NCBI RefSeq assembly: GCF_015477805.1
Contig: NZ_JADLQL010000003.1
Span: 186,001 to 250,000 of the forward strand
Direction of reading: 5' to 3'
Length of the DNA: 64,000 bases
DNA from: Nocardia flavorosea
GTDB taxonomy: Bacteria > Actinomycetota > Actinomycetes > Mycobacteriales > Mycobacteriaceae
This document shows positions 27,130-36,436 of the stretch, one piece after another; position 1 is the stretch's first letter, and each line of letters opens with the position of its first letter. Position numbers and translations under genes: made by a program. Below the pieces are notes generated by a model. It was not told the DNA's origin and searched no databases. It saw only the letters and a list, made by a program, of their open reading frames with translations.

Positions 27130-28521
27130 ATGCGCATCGCGGATCATGTCGTGGACCTCATCGGCAACACCCCGCTGGTTCGGTTGAACTCGGTGGCTCC
27201 GGCGGGGGCCGGGCTGGTGGCGGCCAAGATCGAGTACCTGAACCCGGGCGGCAGCTCCAAGGACCGTATCGCGGTGAAGATGATCGAGGCGGCCGAGAAG
27301 TCGGGCGATCTGCGGCCCGGTGGGACCATTGTCGAACCCACCTCGGGTAACACCGGTGTCGGGTTGGCGCTGGTGGCGCAGCAGCGCGGTTACCACTGTG
27401 TATTCGTCTGCCCGGACAAGGTCAGCGAGGACAAGCGCAATGTGCTGCGCGCCTACGGCGCCGAAGTGGTGGTGTGTCCGACGGCGGTGCCGCCGGAGCA
27501 CCCGGACAGCTACTACAGCGTCTCCGACCGGCTGACCCGCGAAATCGAGGGCGCCTGGAAACCGGATCAGTACTCCAACCAGAACGGCCCGGACAGCCAC
27601 TACGAGACCACCGGCCCGGAGATCTGGCGCGATACCGAGGGCACCGTGACCCATTTCGTCGCCGGTGTCGGCACCGGCGGCACCATCACCGGCGCCGGGC
27701 GCTATCTCAAGGAAGTGTCGGGCGGGAAGGTCAAGGTCATCGGGGCCGATCCGGAGGGCTCGGTGTACTCCGGCGGCACCGGGCGCCCGTATCTGGTGGA
27801 AGGTGTCGGCGAGGATTTCTGGCCGACGGCCTACGATCCGGCGATCCCGGACGAGATTATCGCGGTCTCCGACGCGGACTCGTTCGATATGACTCGCCGC
27901 CTGGCCCGCGAGGAGGGGCTGCTGGTCGGTGGTTCGTGCGGAATGGCCGTGGTGGCGGCGCTCGAGGTCGCGCGGCGCGATCCGGAGGCCGTGGTGGTGG
28001 TCCTGCTGCCCGACGGCGGGCGCGGTTATATGTCGAAGATCTTCAACGATCGCTGGATGAGCTCCTACGGGTTCCTGCGCACGCCGCTCGACGGGTCCAC
28101 CGCCGAAACCCTGGTCGGCGATGTGCTGCGCGGTAAGTCCGGGGAACTGCCCGATCTGGTGCACACCCATCCGTCGGAGACGCTGCGCGACGCCATCGAG
28201 ATCCTGCGCGAGTACGGGGTGTCGCAGATGCCGGTCGTCGGCGCCGAACCGCCGGTGATGGCCGGCGAGGTGGCCGGCAGCGTATCCGAGCGGGATCTGC
28301 TCTCGGCGGTGTTCTCCGGTCGCGCGCAGCTCACCGATTCGGTGGCCCAGCATATGAGCCCGTCGTTCCCGCTGATCGGGTCCGGGGAGCCGATTTCCGC
28401 GGCCACCAAGGCGCTGTCGGATACCGATGCACTCATGGTCGTCGAGGACGGTAAACCGGTCGGTGTGATCACCCGTCACGATCTGCTGGGTTTCGTGAGC
28501 ACCGGGCGTACCGTGCATTAG
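27130..28521 (+). CDS. cbs: Cystathionine beta-synthase
   Basis: The 463-residue PLP enzyme condenses homocysteine and serine to cystathionine in reverse transsulfuration. The fold-type II catalytic domain has PLP lysine Lys44 (NPGGSSKDR), the substrate loop PTSGNTGVGLA and the phosphate-binding GVGTGGTITG. Two C-terminal CBS domains (about 340-460) follow. The length agrees with mycobacterial Cbs. ATG 27130 begins RIADHVVDLIGNTPLVRL, matching the family start; ATG 27121 is possible. metB lies 2 kb downstream, as in M. tuberculosis. Confidence 0.94.
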   Translation: MRIADHVVDLIGNTPLVRLNSVAPAGAGLVAAKIEYLNPGGSSKDRIAVKMIEAAEKSGDLRPGGTIVEPTSGNTGVGLALVAQQRGYHCVFVCPDKVSEDKRNVLRAYGAEVVVCPTAVPPEHPDSYYSVSDRLTREIEGAWKPDQYSNQNGPDSHYETTGPEIWRDTEGTVTHFVAGVGTGGTITGAGRYLKEVSGGKVKVIGADPEGSVYSGGTGRPYLVEGVGEDFWPTAYDPAIPDEIIAVSDADSFDMTRRLAREEGLLVGGSCGMAVVAALEVARRDPEAVVVVLLPDGGRGYMSKIFNDRWMSSYGFLRTPLDGSTAETLVGDVLRGKSGELPDLVHTHPSETLRDAIEILREYGVSQMPVVGAEPPVMAGEVAGSVSERDLLSAVFSGRAQLTDSVAQHMSPSFPLIGSGEPISAATKALSDTDALMVVEDGKPVGVITRHDLLGFVSTGRTVH

Positions 28522-28627
28522 CAATTATTCCGCAATCGATGGTTCGGGCAGCTCCCCCGGGGTATAACCACTCCGATACCGTTCGTGGCAAACGCCACGT
28601 TCGTTCGGAGAGCGAAGGGAAGGGCTT

Positions 28628-29575
28628 GTGCGAACCTCGAGTTTGGCAATCGATTTCCAACAGGGTTTCTCTGACGCGTGGAGTTCGGTCGCAACCTTCG
28701 TGCCCAAGCTCGCCGGCTTCCTGGTCATCCTGCTGATCGGCTGGATCATCGCCAAAGTTGTCGCGACGGTCGTCGACAAGGTGCTGGAGCGGGTGGGCTT
28801 CGACCGTCTCGTCGAGCGCGGTGGAATCGAGCGGATGCTGTCGCGCAGCAAATACGATGCCTCGGACCTGCTGGCGAAATTGGTGTATTACGCGATCCTG
28901 CTGATCACCCTGCAACTCGGTTTCGGCGTTTTCGGGCCGAATCCGGTGAGCGATGTGATCGACGGAATCGTGAGCTGGCTGCCCAGGCTGTTCGTCGCCG
29001 TCCTGATCATCTGCATCGCGGGTGCCATCGCGCACGCGGTGAGTGATCTGGTCGGCAATGCGCTGGGCGGGCTGAGTTACGGGCCGATGATCGGGCGCAT
29101 CGCCTCGGTGTTCATCTGGGCGATCGGCATCATCGCCGCGCTGAATCAGATCGGCGTGGCCACCACGGTCACCACGCCCATCCTGATCGCGGTGCTGGCC
29201 ACGATCGGCGGAATTCTGGTGGTCGGTGTCGGTGGCGGTCTGGTGCGGCCGATGCAGCAGCGCTGGGATTCCTGGCTGGGCGGGCTGGAACAGGAGGTGC
29301 CCGCGATGCGCGGTCACGCCGAGGCATACCAGCGCGGCCGCGAGGACGCGTCCCGGCAGCGGACCGCTGCTCAGCAGCCGGTTCACGGTCAGGCTCCCGG
29401 CCGCAACCCGGAGCAGTGGGACCAGCCGCAGCCCGCGCAGGGCGGCTACCGCGGTGAGCCGGGTGAGTTCGGGCAGCAGATGCCGGGCAGCGATTACCGG
29501 CAGCAGCAGTACGGCAACCCGTACGGCGGTCAGCCGCCCTACGGGGGCGGTGGGGAACCGCGCCACCTGCGGTAG
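28628..29575 (+). CDS. CmpX/MscS-TM-helix family membrane protein
   Basis: The 315-residue protein has about five membrane helices built from repeated mechanosensitive-channel-like helix units (LVILLIGWIIAKVVATVV, then RLFVAVLIICIAGAIAHAV and IGRIASVFIWAIGIIAALNQ). It lacks the MscS beta domain. The C-terminal 90 residues are Gln/Gly/Pro-rich and disordered. GTG 28628 has an AAGGGA tract upstream. It occupies the place of pra between cbs and metB in M. tuberculosis, but is a different protein. Related proteins are linked to envelope stress; a channel role is not shown. Confidence 0.82.
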   Translation: MRTSSLAIDFQQGFSDAWSSVATFVPKLAGFLVILLIGWIIAKVVATVVDKVLERVGFDRLVERGGIERMLSRSKYDASDLLAKLVYYAILLITLQLGFGVFGPNPVSDVIDGIVSWLPRLFVAVLIICIAGAIAHAVSDLVGNALGGLSYGPMIGRIASVFIWAIGIIAALNQIGVATTVTTPILIAVLATIGGILVVGVGGGLVRPMQQRWDSWLGGLEQEVPAMRGHAEAYQRGREDASRQRTAAQQPVHGQAPGRNPEQWDQPQPAQGGYRGEPGEFGQQMPGSDYRQQQYGNPYGGQPPYGGGGEPRHLR

Positions 29576-29593
29576 CGCGTCAGCACAGTGATT

Positions 29594-29629
29594 CTTCCGC
29601 CGTGTGCCGGTTCCGGCACACGGCGGAAG
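29594..29629. terminator. 17-bp perfect stem-loop between convergent genes
   Basis: Arms 29594-29610 and 29613-29629 pair perfectly; the real loop includes a few of the innermost bases. It is shared by the CmpX-like gene (+) and the small gene at 29722-30078 (-). Confidence 0.8.
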
Positions 29630-29721
29630 TGCGTTCCGGGACCGGAGGCCACGTCTCCTACGATTTCAGCCGGGTACATTCTGCGGATTCGGTACGCATC
29701 GGCCTGGACCGTCCGGCCGCG

Positions 29722-30078
29722 TCAGCAGATCTTCGGCTCCGCGGCGACACCATAGGTACTGTGCAGGCAGGCCCCGGCCAAGCGCAGGTGCAGCCATTCG
29801 GCGGTGGCCCAGTCGGCGGGTTCGGTGATGGGGGCCGTCAGTTCGGCCAGCAACCCGCGGATGTATCCGGCCAGCAGGACCGGTGCGGGAACCTGGTCGG
29901 CGGAAGCGACGCCCAGGTCGAGGATGTCGCGTACGGCGGCCGCGTGCTGATCGATCTCGGCGGACAGGCCGGGCAACGCCGTCGCGGCGGCGCGTGCCGG
30001 CGCCCCGTGCGTTTGCTGGATTCCCTCCAGAAAACGTCGGGCGGAGATTTCGAACAAACGAGGGCCCAGCGCGAACAT
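29722..30078 (-). CDS. Small conserved actinobacterial protein, possibly DUF6401-like
   Basis: The 118-residue, mostly helical protein reads MFALGPRLFEISARRFLEG, then LSAEIDQHAAAVRDILDLG and LAGYIRGLLAELTAP. The DQHAAAVRDIL segment recalls small proteins annotated as DUF6401 in natural-product loci, but this is from memory and tentative. ATG 30078 is chosen because TACGAT (30085-30090, minus strand) lies exactly 6 nt upstream, a leaderless arrangement; an extension to 30105 is possible. There are no membrane segments. The function is unknown. Confidence 0.7.
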   Translation of the reverse strand: MFALGPRLFEISARRFLEGIQQTHGAPARAAATALPGLSAEIDQHAAAVRDILDLGVASADQVPAPVLLAGYIRGLLAELTAPITEPADWATAEWLHLRLAGACLHSTYGVAAEPKIC

Positions 30079-30084
30079 CACTCG

Positions 30085-30090
30085 ATCGTA
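30085..30090 (-). promoter_or_regulatory. -10 hexamer TACGAT of a leaderless promoter
   Basis: TACGAT lies 6 nt before ATG 30078 on the minus strand. Confidence 0.55.
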
Positions 30091-30436
30091 ACAACGCGCC
30101 GCCATTTACAACATTGTGATATCCGGCGCATTTGCGCAGGTCGAGCCGTTGAAAGAGCAGGCTGTCTCCGCATCGCCGCGGCTTCGGCGAGCGGATCGGC
30201 CCATTCGGCAACGTGCGGGCCGGCCGATCCGTACGTGGGAGATATGCCCGCAACGGTCGGCAGCCGAATCGCGCATATGCGCCCGCCGCCGACCGGCTGA
30301 TTGCGCATCCGAGTGGGTGCAATGTCGCCCGTGCCGGAGGCGGTGCATCAGTGGTGGGAGCATTCGTCTGTACGGGCGGGCAACAAGACCCGACCGGCGT
30401 GCAACGACGCGGAACCCGGCGTTTAGGGTGGGGGGT
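30091..30436. other. Divergent intergenic region upstream of metB
   Basis: No gene is seen. It contains a 12-bp palindrome GCGCATATGCGC (30271-30282) inside weak GGTCGGC/GCCGACC pairing. TAGGGT (30424-30429) lies 7 nt before the metB ATG and is probably its -10 element. No known riboswitch pattern was recognised. Confidence 0.5.
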
Positions 30437-31579
30437 ATGAGCGAACTGGGCTTCACCACCAGGGCTGTCCACGCCGGTTACGATCCCGATCCGCGGACCG
30501 GCGCGGTGAATGTCCCCATCTACGCCAGTTCCACCTTCGCCCAGGACGGAGTGGGCGGGCTGCGGGACGGTTACGAGTACGCCCGCACCGGCAACCCCAC
30601 CCGCACGGTGCTGGAGGCGAACCTGGCCGCCCTCGAATCGGGCCGGTACGGCCGGGCGTACGCCTCCGGTATGGCCGCCACCGACTGTGCACTCCGGGCG
30701 ATGCTGCGGCCCGGCGACCATATCGTCATCCCCGACGACGCCTACGGCGGGACCTTCCGGCTGATCGACAAGGTCTTCACCGGCTGGGGTATCAGCTACA
30801 CACCGGCCGCGGTCGCCGATATCGACGCCATGCGCGCGGCAATCCGGCCCGAAACCAAGCTGATCTGGGTGGAAACCCCCACCAACCCGCTGCTCAATAT
30901 CGGCGATATCGCGGCGCTGGCCGATATCGCGCACACGTCGGGCGCCAAACTGGTGGTCGACAACACCTTCGCCACCCCGTATCTGCAGCAGCCGCTGCTT
31001 CTGGGCGCCGATGTGGTGGTGCATTCGACCACCAAGTACCTCGGTGGCCATTCCGATGTGATCGGCGGCGCGCTGCTCACCGACGATGCCGAACTCGATG
31101 CCGCCTTCGCGTTCCTGCAGAACGGCGCCGGCGCGGTACCCGGCCCGTTCGACGCGTTCCTCACCATGCGCGGCACCAAAACACTGGCGCTGCGGATGGA
31201 CCGGCACTGCGACAACGCCGAAACCCTCGCCGAGTTCCTGTCCCGGAATCCGGCCATCAGCAAGGTGATCTACCCCGGAATGCCGGAACATCCCGGCCAT
31301 GCCGTCGCCGATAAGCAGATGCGGCGGTTCGGCGGGATGATTTCGGTGCGGCTGGCCGGCGGCGTCGAGGCCGCCCGCAAGCTGTGCTCCCGCACCGAGG
31401 TGTTCACTCTCGCCGAATCGCTCGGCGGGGTGGAATCGCTGATCGAACATCCCGCCGCCATGACCCACGCCTCCACGGAAGGGTCGGATCTGGAGGTGCC
31501 GGCCGATCTGGTCCGCCTGTCGGTGGGTATCGAGGACATCAGCGATCTGCTGTCCGATCTCGAGCAGGCGCTGAGCTGA
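30437..31579 (+). CDS. metB: Cystathionine gamma-synthase (MetB-type PLP enzyme)
   Basis: The 380-residue cytosolic enzyme belongs to the Cys/Met-metabolism PLP family, with the PLP lysine at Lys200 (VVHSTTKYLGGHSD). Conserved blocks are YEYARTGNPTR, YASGMAATDC, VVDNTFATPY and VESLIEHPAAMTHA. It makes cystathionine from an activated homoserine ester and cysteine, and related enzymes can cleave cystathionine. Gene order (cbs, membrane protein, metB, greA) supports metB. The start ATG 30437 is preceded by TAGGGT and a G-run, so it is either leaderless or weakly SD-dependent. Confidence 0.93.
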   Translation: MSELGFTTRAVHAGYDPDPRTGAVNVPIYASSTFAQDGVGGLRDGYEYARTGNPTRTVLEANLAALESGRYGRAYASGMAATDCALRAMLRPGDHIVIPDDAYGGTFRLIDKVFTGWGISYTPAAVADIDAMRAAIRPETKLIWVETPTNPLLNIGDIAALADIAHTSGAKLVVDNTFATPYLQQPLLLGADVVVHSTTKYLGGHSDVIGGALLTDDAELDAAFAFLQNGAGAVPGPFDAFLTMRGTKTLALRMDRHCDNAETLAEFLSRNPAISKVIYPGMPEHPGHAVADKQMRRFGGMISVRLAGGVEAARKLCSRTEVFTLAESLGGVESLIEHPAAMTHASTEGSDLEVPADLVRLSVGIEDISDLLSDLEQALS

Positions 31580-31605
31580 TAGGCCGGCAGGGAGACCGAG
31601 AATGA

Positions 31606-31645
31606 ACGAGCGGCCGTATCCGGGAAGTCGGATACGGCCGCTCGT
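31606..31645. terminator. 17-bp perfect stem-loop between metB and greA
   Basis: Arms 31606-31622 and 31629-31645 pair perfectly around GGAAGT. It lies between convergent genes. Confidence 0.82.
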
Positions 31646-31688
31646 GTCATTGTCCGGCTCCGCGGCGCGCTGCGCCGCGGCCGGCGCA

Positions 31689-32183
31689 TCAGCTGTGGTA
31701 GGGCTCGGCGCTGACCAGCGTCACCTTCATGGTGTTGCCGTTGGGCAGGGTGTATTCACGGGTTTCGCCGACCTTCGCGTCGATCAGCGCGCCGCCCAGC
31801 GGGGAACTCGGGGAGTAGGTCTCCAGGTCGGAACTGCCCAGGCCTTCTTCGCGGGTCGCGATGAGGAAGGTCTCGGTGTCGTCTTCGTCACCGTCGTAGT
31901 AGACCTTCACGACCGATCCCGGCAGCGCGACACCGGACTTGGTGGGCGCCACGCCGACCTTGGCATTGTTCAGCAGTTCCTGCAGCTGCCGGATCCGGGC
32001 CTCCTGCTGGCCCTGTTCTTCGCGCGCCGCGTGGTAGCCGCCGTTCTCCTTGAGATCGCCTTCTTCGCGGCGCTCGTTGATCTCGGCGGCGATGACCGGA
32101 CGGTTGGCGATGAGCGCGTCGAGTTCGCTCTTGAGCCTGTCGTGCGACTCCGGGGTAAGCCAGGTCACTTGGGTCTCAGTCAT
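31689..32183 (-). CDS. greA: Transcription elongation factor GreA
   Basis: The 164-residue protein has the GreA N-terminal coiled coil with the acidic tip [18 protein letters not shown], which enters the RNA polymerase secondary channel and stimulates cleavage of backtracked RNA. The C-terminal FKBP-like domain ends [18 protein letters not shown] and [14 protein letters not shown] 32183 is chosen: the product then matches the mycobacterial length of 164 and GGGAG lies upstream; ATG 32192 adds three residues. It is convergent with metB, as in M. tuberculosis. Confidence 0.96.
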   Translation of the reverse strand: MTETQVTWLTPESHDRLKSELDALIANRPVIAAEINERREEGDLKENGGYHAAREEQGQQEARIRQLQELLNNAKVGVAPTKSGVALPGSVVKVYYDGDEDDTETFLIATREEGLGSSDLETYSPSSPLGGALIDAKVGETREYTLPNGNTMKVTLVSAEPYHS

Positions 32184-32478
32184 CTCGATCACTCCCTAGT
32201 AGTTGTCCCCGGCAGGCCGGGATTCCTGATCACTGCCGCACGACCCACCCGCAGGCAGGCATGCTTCAGCCGACGGCTATCGCGATCTGCGGGAAGTTCG
32301 AATACCCCGACAGCCTGATGCCGGAACCTTTCGCCTACCCGGCATCGACCGCGTCGGCCGCCAATGCAGCAAACACGGCTCCGTGCCCCGGAACCGTGTG
32401 TGAAGCCATTTTAGCATGAATCACAAAGGTGCAGGTCGGAGAGTTTTTACTGGCGGGTCCGCAGTACGGGCGCCCTAT

Positions 32479-32982
32479 TCACTCGGTTCGGAGGTAGCCG
32501 GGTACTTCGTCGGTGCAGGTGTAGATCGCGGCCGAGGCGGGCGTCTCGCTCGTCTCGATGACGGTGCTCACCTGAACTGTCTGCTCTGCGCCCGACGGGG
32601 AGATCACGACCTCGCGGCGGCCGACCTCGGTGAGGTCGCGGGACATGGCCCGGACCACACAGACCACCGGGACCGAGGGGTCGGATCGCGTCAGCCGGAT
32701 CCGCAGCTCGACCGAGGAATCGTCGAGCACGGTGTAGCCGAGCTGTTCGGATTCGATGTCTTTCGGGCCGAACTTCGTCCAGCCCACATACGCGATCCCG
32801 ATACCGGCCAGCACGACTACGCCGGTGAGCAGCGCGCCCAGCCGCCGCCACCGTTTCGGGCGGGGAGCGCGGCCGTAGCGGTCGGTGTAGCGGTCTCCGC
32901 CGCCCGCGCCGGTCTCCCCGCGGGAGGCGCCGGCGGGATCCGCCGCGTCGGTGCGCCCGGGGTCGGACGTGGGCTCGGTCAT
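32479..32982 (-). CDS. DUF4307 membrane protein (Rv1081c-like)
   Basis: The 167-residue protein has a Gly/Asp-rich basic N-terminus, one transmembrane helix (about 49-66, [20 protein letters not shown]) and an extracytoplasmic beta-rich domain ([48 protein letters not shown]). The domain has two Cys that could pair. This fits DUF4307. It is divergent from mca and upstream of greA, the same arrangement as Rv1080c-Rv1082. The role is unknown. Confidence 0.87.
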   Translation of the reverse strand: MTEPTSDPGRTDAADPAGASRGETGAGGGDRYTDRYGRAPRPKRWRRLGALLTGVVVLAGIGIAYVGWTKFGPKDIESEQLGYTVLDDSSVELRIRLTRSDPSVPVVCVVRAMSRDLTEVGRREVVISPSGAEQTVQVSTVIETSETPASAAIYTCTDEVPGYLRTE

Positions 32983-33085
32983 TATCAGGTGCTCCCGGGG
33001 GGTAGGTCGGAACAGAATGGGTCCGGATGGAACTATAGGTAATGAAGTCCGAACACCCGCGACCGAGAGCGACGGTGAACGAGAA

Positions 33086-33973
33086 GTGAGTGGCCTTCGC
33101 CTCATGGCGGTGCACGCCCACCCCGACGACGAATCCAGCAAGGGCGGCGCCACCACCGCCCGATACGCCGACGAGGGCAATGACGTCCTCGTCGTCACGC
33201 TGACCGGCGGTGAACGCGGCAGCATCCTCAACCCGGCCATGGATACCCCCGGGGTACTGGAACGTATGCAGGAGATCCGGCGCGAGGAGATGGCGGCCGC
33301 GGCCGCGGCGCTGGGTGTGCGGCAGACGTGGCTGGGTTTCGTCGATTCCGGGCTCCCCGAGGGAGACCCCTTACCGCCGCTGCCCGAGGACTCGTTCGCC
33401 CTGGTACCGCTCGACGTGGCCACCGAGGCGCTGGTGCGGGTGGTCCGCGAGTTCAAACCCCATGTGATCACCACCTACGACGAGATGGGCGGCTACCCGC
33501 ATCCTGATCACATCCGGTGCCATGAGGTGTCCGTAGCGGCGTACGAGGCCGCGGGAGACCCGGAGAAGTTCCCGGACGCCGGCGAGCCGTGGACCCCGCT
33601 GAAGCTGTACTACGACCACGGGTTCACCATCCGGCGGATGGAGGTTTTCGCCGAGGAGTTCGCCCGGATCGGTGAGCCGTTCCCGATGCAGGAATGGCTG
33701 GACCGCTCCCGTAAGCACGCGGTCGAACGGGGTGACACCATGGCCCGGGTGACCACCCAGGTCGAATGCGGTAAGTACTTCCCCCGCCGCGACGACGCGC
33801 TGCGTGCGCATGCCACCCAGGTCGACCCCAACGGTGTGTTCTTCGCCATTCCGCTGGAAATGCAGCAGCGGCTGTGGCCGACCGAGGAGTTCGAACTGGC
33901 CCGCACCCGGGTGCGCACCGAGATCCCGGAAACCGACTTGTTCGCCGGCATCACCGATGAGTACCGCTCATGA
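33086..33973 (+). CDS. mca: Mycothiol S-conjugate amidase
   Basis: The 295-residue zinc hydrolase of the LmbE/MshB family cleaves mycothiol S-conjugates to a mercapturic acid and GlcN-inositol, detoxifying electrophiles. Zinc-site residues are in [12 protein letters not shown] (about 10-21) and [31 protein letters not shown] and [12 protein letters not shown] match Mca rather than MshB. GTG 33086 aligns with the mycobacterial N-terminus ([12 protein letters not shown]). The gene overlaps the next one by 4 nt. It is strong evidence for a mycothiol-producing host. Confidence 0.95.
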   Translation: MSGLRLMAVHAHPDDESSKGGATTARYADEGNDVLVVTLTGGERGSILNPAMDTPGVLERMQEIRREEMAAAAAALGVRQTWLGFVDSGLPEGDPLPPLPEDSFALVPLDVATEALVRVVREFKPHVITTYDEMGGYPHPDHIRCHEVSVAAYEAAGDPEKFPDAGEPWTPLKLYYDHGFTIRRMEVFAEEFARIGEPFPMQEWLDRSRKHAVERGDTMARVTTQVECGKYFPRRDDALRAHATQVDPNGVFFAIPLEMQQRLWPTEEFELARTRVRTEIPETDLFAGITDEYRS

Positions 33974-34275
33974 CCGTGATGGAGCTCTCGGTATTCGCTT
34001 CCGGGCTGCTGGCGCAGACCCCGGGCACCCCGACCGGCCCGGAGTTCGGTAAAGCTTCCCCGCTCGGCCTGGCGGTGGTGCTGATCCTGCTCGCCGGGAC
34101 GTTCCTGCTGGTTCGCTCGATGAACAAACATCTGAAGAATCTGCCGGAAACCTTCGAACCCGAACATCCGGAACCGGACCAGGAAGCCGACGAGGGCACC
34201 GATCCCGGGACGGTCCGCCGGGTATCGGAAAAATCCCCGAGCCGAACCGCCGACGATTCCGAGCCGCCTGCGTAG
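33970..34275 (+). CDS. Small single-pass membrane protein (Rv1083-like)
   Basis: The 101-residue protein has one transmembrane helix (about 31-48, [18 protein letters not shown]) followed by a basic then acidic, Pro/Glu-rich cytosolic tail ([20 protein letters not shown]). Its ATG overlaps the mca stop (ATGA), implying translational coupling; ATG 33979 is an alternative start. It keeps the Rv1082-Rv1083 arrangement. The function is unknown and a link to mycothiol metabolism is only by position. Confidence 0.85.
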   Translation: MTVMELSVFASGLLAQTPGTPTGPEFGKASPLGLAVVLILLAGTFLLVRSMNKHLKNLPETFEPEHPEPDQEADEGTDPGTVRRVSEKSPSRTADDSEPPA

Positions 34276-34374
34276 CCGGGGGGCCGGTCGCTGCGCCGGC
34301 CGGCCCTTACCCGCCGTATGCCGGGCGTAATCGCCGGCCGAAGTGGAGCCGCTTCGGCGAGGCGGGTCGCCTGG

Positions 34375-34773
34375 TCACCAGTCGATCAACCCGAGCCGGT
34401 GCAGGTGTTCGAAAACCAGCAGGGAGCCCGGAGCGACTTCCGGCATGGCGGCGTACTCGGCGCCGGTGAAGTAGCGGAACTCGGCGATTTCGCCGGTGGG
34501 CGCCGGGGCGGCGGTGACCTCGCCCAGGAAACAGGTCATATGCAGCTGGGTGCCGGCCGAGTGCCCGTATGCCTCGGCTTCGAAGACACCCAGCGGGCTG
34601 ATTCCGGTGACTCCCACCCCGAGCTCCTCCCGGACCTCCCGATGCAGTGCCTGCAAGGCCGTCTCCCCGGCGTCGATCTTTCCGCCGGCCATGTAGAACA
34701 CGGTCTTACCGGTCGACCGGGTCTGGATCAGCCGGCGGTCGCGAATATGGGCCAGGGCAGCGGTTCTGATCAC
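34375..34773 (-). CDS. NUDIX hydrolase
   Basis: The 132-residue protein has the NUDIX box GGKIDAGETALQALHREVRE followed by ELGVGV, which binds divalent metal and hydrolyses a nucleoside-diphosphate-linked substrate that cannot be specified. GTG 34773 is chosen because TATCGT (34780-34785, minus strand) lies exactly 6 nt upstream, a leaderless pattern, and the strand VIRTAALAHIRDRRLI fits the family start. The longer frame to 34935 runs into the adjacent lipase gene. Confidence 0.9.
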   Translation of the reverse strand: MIRTAALAHIRDRRLIQTRSTGKTVFYMAGGKIDAGETALQALHREVREELGVGVTGISPLGVFEAEAYGHSAGTQLHMTCFLGEVTAAPAPTGEIAEFRYFTGAEYAAMPEVAPGSLLVFEHLHRLGLIDW

Positions 34774-34779
34774 GAGTCC

Positions 34780-34785
34780 ACGATA
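34780..34785 (-). promoter_or_regulatory. -10 hexamer TATCGT of a leaderless NUDIX promoter
   Basis: TATCGT lies 6 nt before GTG 34773 on the minus strand, very close to the lipase stop at 34811. Confidence 0.6.
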
Positions 34786-34810
34786 GGAGCACGCGGCGGG
34801 CGCCCGCCGT

Positions 34811-36154
34811 TCAGCATTCGTTCGGTGCGGGGTCGCCACGGAGGCGGGCGTCGATCCAGTCGCTGAGTTCGGGATAACCGCTGACATAGCCGAGCAGGTG
34901 TTCGCCGCCGACGACCCGGAAGACGCCGGGGACACCGCGGTCGCACTGCTGGCGATACATGCGTTCGGCGTCGGCGAGCGGGATCCACGGATCGTGCAAC
35001 CCGTGGTAGATGAACAGCGGTACGGGTGATGTCCGGTCTGTCAGGTCCAGTTGCTCGAATACCTCCGCGGCGAACGGGGTGTCGAGTGCATTCGCGGTAT
35101 TCGCCGCGATATCGATCGGAATGCCGACCACACCGAGCGGTCCGGAGGTGTCGCCGCAGATATCACGCAGCGGTGAGGACGCGACCCATTGCCCGAGATG
35201 GTTCATGTGCTGCAGGATTTCGGGACGTTCCCGCGAGACCGCCAGCGCCACCGTCAACAGGATTCCGGAGGAAATATTGCCGTTGAACTGGTGGGCGACG
35301 TTCGCATTGTCGGTCACCAGGCCGCCCGCCGCCGCGCCCACCAGCGAATCCGCCAGTTCCGGTGCGTACTCGTCGAGCAGCATCGCCGTCGCGTAGGCGG
35401 CGATCGCGCCACCGGAGTAGCCCACGGCCACGTAGCGGCTGTCGCCGAATTCCGCCGGTTCGTGGGCGCGGACGGCACGAATCGAATCGAGCATCACGTG
35501 TCCGGCGGTATTGGGTTCGGCGTAGGCCATCAACGGGCCCTCGTGGTCCGGCATGAGGACCGCGTATCCCTTGTTCAGCGCCCACCACACCGACGGCAGG
35601 AAGACCGGGAAATCGCCGTTGGGCCGGTCCAGGAGATCGTGCGACAACTGGAAGCCGGGGGTGCAGTGCGTACCGAGCGAATTGATCGGCATCGCGTTCA
35701 CCTCCACCGGGCGCGGCCCGGGGCCGGCCCATTCGGCTGCCGGCACGATCAACGTCGCGGTTCCGAAGGAGGGACCACCCGTGGCGGAGGTGGACCGGAA
35801 CTTCAGCAATGTGGCCCGCGCGATGGGGGTCGCCATGCGCAGGGCGGCGGTCGCCGTGATGTCACGCGTTTCGATGATCTGGCCGGGGGTCAGCTCAGCG
35901 AGGTCGGCGGGCCAGGTGTCGAAGATGGGGTCGTCGACCGCCGACGGCAGTACCCCGCGCCATAGTGCCTCGTCGGGAGCGCTGCCCGCGAATTGTGGTG
36001 GCACCGGGATCGCTTTGTCGATCCACTCCTGTAGAGGTGACGGGTTCGATCTGTCCGGTTCTGCCGGCGGCTCCGCGTGCGCACTGGGCAATTGCCCGCC
36101 GAGCACCGCGAAACCGGCAAGTAGAGCAACCATGATCGTCCGAAGCGGCTTCAC
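34811..36154 (-). CDS. Secreted lipase (LIP family)
   Basis: The 447-residue precursor has a signal peptide (VKPLRTIMVALLAGFAVLGG, cleavage near AHA-EPP). The alpha/beta-hydrolase domain has nucleophile Ser247 in VAVGYSGGAIAAYA. The catalytic Asp and His are probably in YHGLHDPWIPL and GGEHLLGY. GVVGIPIDIAANTANAL is characteristic of secretory LIP-type triacylglycerol lipases of actinobacteria. GTG 36154 has GAGGG a few bases upstream. It is divergent from a paralogue. Confidence 0.88.
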   Translation of the reverse strand: MKPLRTIMVALLAGFAVLGGQLPSAHAEPPAEPDRSNPSPLQEWIDKAIPVPPQFAGSAPDEALWRGVLPSAVDDPIFDTWPADLAELTPGQIIETRDITATAALRMATPIARATLLKFRSTSATGGPSFGTATLIVPAAEWAGPGPRPVEVNAMPINSLGTHCTPGFQLSHDLLDRPNGDFPVFLPSVWWALNKGYAVLMPDHEGPLMAYAEPNTAGHVMLDSIRAVRAHEPAEFGDSRYVAVGYSGGAIAAYATAMLLDEYAPELADSLVGAAAGGLVTDNANVAHQFNGNISSGILLTVALAVSRERPEILQHMNHLGQWVASSPLRDICGDTSGPLGVVGIPIDIAANTANALDTPFAAEVFEQLDLTDRTSPVPLFIYHGLHDPWIPLADAERMYRQQCDRGVPGVFRVVGGEHLLGYVSGYPELSDWIDARLRGDPAPNEC

Positions 36155-36436
36155 CCGTACCCTCGCCCTCTGTCCACCACGTTTTCCCGAGTATCGGCTG
36201 CCGCTGTCCGCGCTCCGCAAATCGAGACATGAGATCGATGCAAGATCACAGCGAACCGCGGGTGCGTTTGTGCGATTCGCCACGGTCCAACCTCCGATCA
36301 AGATCAGTAGAATAGCGGCGCTGCTCGAAACGCGCAGTGCGTCACAGCGTTCGGCGACGAGACGGCAACGGTCGGCACGGCTGTTCGAGATGCCTGTCGG
36401 CGGATACGTGTGCATCGATCGCTGAAGGAAGCGGAA

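Noticed and set aside
26773..28524. 583-codon minus-strand frame over cbs
   Set aside because: The plus strand encodes an intact cystathionine beta-synthase; the minus frame has no conserved motif.
30091..30436. SAM or cobalamin riboswitch upstream of metB
   Set aside because: No recognisable riboswitch core was seen, and metB appears to have a leaderless promoter that leaves no room for a leader RNA.
29666..31468. 600-codon minus-strand frame over metB
   Set aside because: It is a shadow of metB, rich in His/Gly/Arg with no domain.
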